Positions 61,801-64,000 of a stretch of 64,000 nucleotides of DNA are shown here, one piece after another. Position 1 is the stretch's first letter. Each line of letters opens with the position of its first letter. The position numbers were made by a program, and so were the translations under genes. The DNA lies in assembly GCA_947179155.2 (NCBI GenBank), contig OX359282.1, positions 26,956,721 to 27,020,720 on the forward strand, given 5' to 3'. The DNA is from Hedera helix. Taxonomy: Eukaryota; Streptophyta; Magnoliopsida; Apiales; Araliaceae. A model generated the notes under the pieces. It ran no database searches and was not told where the DNA came from. It saw only the letters and a program-made list of their open reading frames with translations.

Positions 61801-62999
61801 ATTAATGCATTACTAAATGAGTTCAAACATTTTGAATCACTCTAGTGTCGCTAATTACACTAGCGTCCACAGAGATGCAAAAGTGGGTTTTTTAATTTTT
61901 TTATGGGGTTGTTTTGATATTTTCCCGAACCGCTAATAAGTTCTTCGTTTCCGCTACTCTCTAGCTTTCAAACCCTTGCGAGGCACATGTTTGTGTTTTT
62001 TAATATTTACCGTATATTCGACGTATTAATTAAAGTTTTGAGAAAAATTAATAATACAATATTTTATTTATTTTAAAATATTTCGTATAAAATTACTATT
62101 AACTTTTGAAAAGTTAATCTGAAATATTTTCAAACTCAGAATTTGCACGATTTATTTAAATTTTCACAATAATAAATTATATAATTATTAATACATTTTA
62201 GGTAGTTCATAATATTTATAATTGTATTGACATAAATTAATTGAATTCATGTCAATTTTAAATTTAAAAATATTTTAAATTGACTTTTTAAAAATTAATA
62301 TTAATCTTATAAATTAGAACGGATGAAGTGTTATAAAATTTCATTGGGTACGTTACTAATTTTTATTTATTTATTATTGTTGAATTCAAAATGATGCAAG
62401 TAACCACCATAATACAATAAGAAATTCTTGCAGCATTAAGTCAAAAAATAAATTTACAACATAAAAACTATTACATTTTGTTTAATCAAAAAAAAATTAG
62501 TTTGCTTCCCGGATCTATTTTTTAATGATTTATTTCACCAAATGTAGGACGGAATTAGTTGTTTTATTATTTTTGGGCTCACCTAATTCTCAGGTTTAGA
62601 TTAAACTTCTTTTATGGGGCCGTCTCTAAATTTAATTAAATATCTCTCCCAAGAAAATCTCATTTATCAATTTAATTTATTTCAAAAGAATACTTATTTT
62701 TTACATTAATAGTTTAAAACGACGTACGTCTTCAAAATTATCGTCAAAATTTGGTAATTATGATAAATTAAATTTATAATAAATTAGAGATTAATATAGA
62801 AGAAAATGAGTAATTTAAGGATATTGTGTACGTCACTATATATTACATTAAAACTAAATAATCTATTTAATGGAATTGATATTAAAACCTTTTATTTTAT
62901 AGTGAGTATAAAATAATATACAGTGTCATTTATTGTTAATAAATATTGCTGAACTGTCGTGCAAACATTAATATTTATAAATGTTTATTGATGATTTGG
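61801..62999. other. AT-rich intergenic stretch with MITE debris
   Basis: ACACTAGCGTCCACAG at about 61,857 matches the start of the palindrome cluster at 17,184. About 62,100-62,335 ends in CTTATAAATTAGAACGGATG like a degraded Stowaway terminus. No gene recognised. Confidence 0.45.
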
Positions 63000-63019
63000 A
63001 GGTTTGGAATTGGATATAA

Positions 63020-63480
63020 TCTAGTATATAAAGGAGGAAGAGTTCGTGTTAACAATTTAAAAAAGAAAAAATTAACTTCCTAAAATACTCTTTAACTTTT
63101 ATATAATTACTGATTTATCCTGATAATTTCAGTTTTATTTTTTTATATATAACTTTCAAATTTAAGTATTTTCTTATTTAATCTTCAATTTTTTTTTAAT
63201 TTTTAAAAATTAATAACAAAATATAAATTACGCAATGCTGGTGCCTAAAAATATTAGTGGGGAAATGAAGGAGGTTGCCGTGGGACAGTCGATATAAGGT
63301 GGCGGTGGTTGAGGAAATAAAGGGGGTTGCCGTGGGACAGTCCAAGTCGGATATAAGGTGGCGGTGGTTGAATATAATTATATCACTGGATGTAGACTTT
63401 TTATCCAATTTAGTTTCTATATGGTACCACCTCTCTATCCAAAAGTTTGAAATGCATGATTTGTAAATTTAAAAATATAT
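63020..63480. repeat. Diverged dispersed copy of the 27.5-28.0 kb repeat
   Basis: Follows the same order as 27,590-27,970: GTGTTAACAATTT, CTTCCTAAAATACTCTTTAA, AAATTTAAGTATTTT, TTAATAACAAAATA, then ATATCAC(T)TGGATG(C/T)AGACTTTT and CATGATTTGTAAATTTAAAA. The foldback is absent here. A local tandem duplication of GGTTGCCGTGGGACAGTC...GATATAAGGTGGCGGTGGTTGA occurs at about 63,271-63,370. Confidence 0.85.
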
Positions 63481-63535
63481 TATAATTTTCTTTTATCACA
63501 TTATCATTACTAAATTAATAGGTTATTATTTTTAA

Positions 63536-63539
<4 letters not shown>

Positions 63540-63569
<30 letters not shown>
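63540..63569. repeat. (AT)n microsatellite
   Basis: About 30 bases of alternating A and T. Confidence 0.95.
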
Positions 63570-63572
<3 letters not shown>

Positions 63573-64000
63573 TTTACTAATGACAACTTGTTATTTCACT
63601 ATTTTTATTAGTGATTGTTTTAATATCTTACTATATTATCAATCAAAATTACGTTATATTAGGTATAAGAGAGACATAAATTTGTATATGTCTGAGACAC
63701 ATACTTCATTTTCTCTAAATAAAAATGTATCTTTAATATTCATAAATTTCTCAAATAAAATCAACTCTTTTTTTAACAAAAGGCGTGTACAGTGTTTTAT
63801 GCGTAAATAAGTATATATATATTTTTTATATTTTAGTATAATTGTGTACCTTTCTGTCAAGCAATGTTGAGTTATTATTTTTTAAACACTAGTGTATGAC
63901 GAAGGTAAAACAAGAACACTAACTTTATGCTTGTTTGATAAAATTATATTTGTAATTAAATTATTTATCTTAATTAAATATTATTTAAAATTATTTAATT
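63570..64000. other. AT-rich end of window, nothing recognised
   Basis: Overlapping open frames on both strands, no motif, no repeat match noticed within the window. Confidence 0.5.

Overview
This is repeat-rich, AT-rich plant nuclear DNA, most likely from a eudicot. The evidence is spliced genes with GT-AG introns, a TIR-NBS-LRR immune-receptor gene (a class lost from grasses), plant-type LTR retrotransposons primed by initiator tRNA-Met or tRNA-Asp, MITEs and long (AT)n and (TAA)n tracts. Nothing in it looks bacterial, organellar or viral. Most short open frames here are chance frames in repeats.

Two host genes are supported, both on the minus strand and both damaged. The first (about 20.1-25.2 kb) is a TIR-NB-ARC-LRR receptor with readable exons for TIR, NB-ARC and most of the LRR. 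A 4-base insertion in the LRR ends the frame at about 1,073 codons, and decayed LRRs and a frameshifted post-LRR (C-JID) exon follow. Its MHD motif reads MHN. The second (37.7-51.3 kb) is a 5'-truncated pseudogene of KAE1/OSGEP, the tRNA N6-threonylcarbamoyladenosine synthase subunit. Three of its exons remain, carrying an 8-base insertion, a 7-base deletion, a nonsense codon and a 4-base insertion, and about 10.5 kb of retrotransposon sits in one intron.

The rest is nested mobile DNA. A Ty3/gypsy-type element at 2,291-12,394 has perfect CTGAG target duplications, very long LTRs, a broken gag, a protease scrap and no reverse transcriptase or integrase. A Tat/Athila-like, pol-less element at 39,001-49,465 lies in the KAE1 intron and has a 4.6-kb solo LTR inside its left LTR. 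Further solo LTRs with target duplications lie at 14,652-16,686, 32,509-35,697 and 55,935-61,590; the last has another solo LTR (57,111-60,184) inside it. Two hAT-like MITEs with 8-bp duplications, a Stowaway-like MITE, several foldback elements, a LINE 3' end and a copia-type LTR with its primer site are also present.

The structures most worth a second look are: a foldback of about 1.1 kb whose stem is largely (AAT)n/(ATT)n, flanked by 0.42-kb direct repeats; arrays of self-complementary 40-bp units in one LTR family; paired GC-rich palindromes in those LTRs that keep their position but not their sequence; an array of a 9-bp motif in both orientations in another LTR; and a four-unit 173-bp tandem array split by a solo LTR. 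I found no convincing new multi-gene system.
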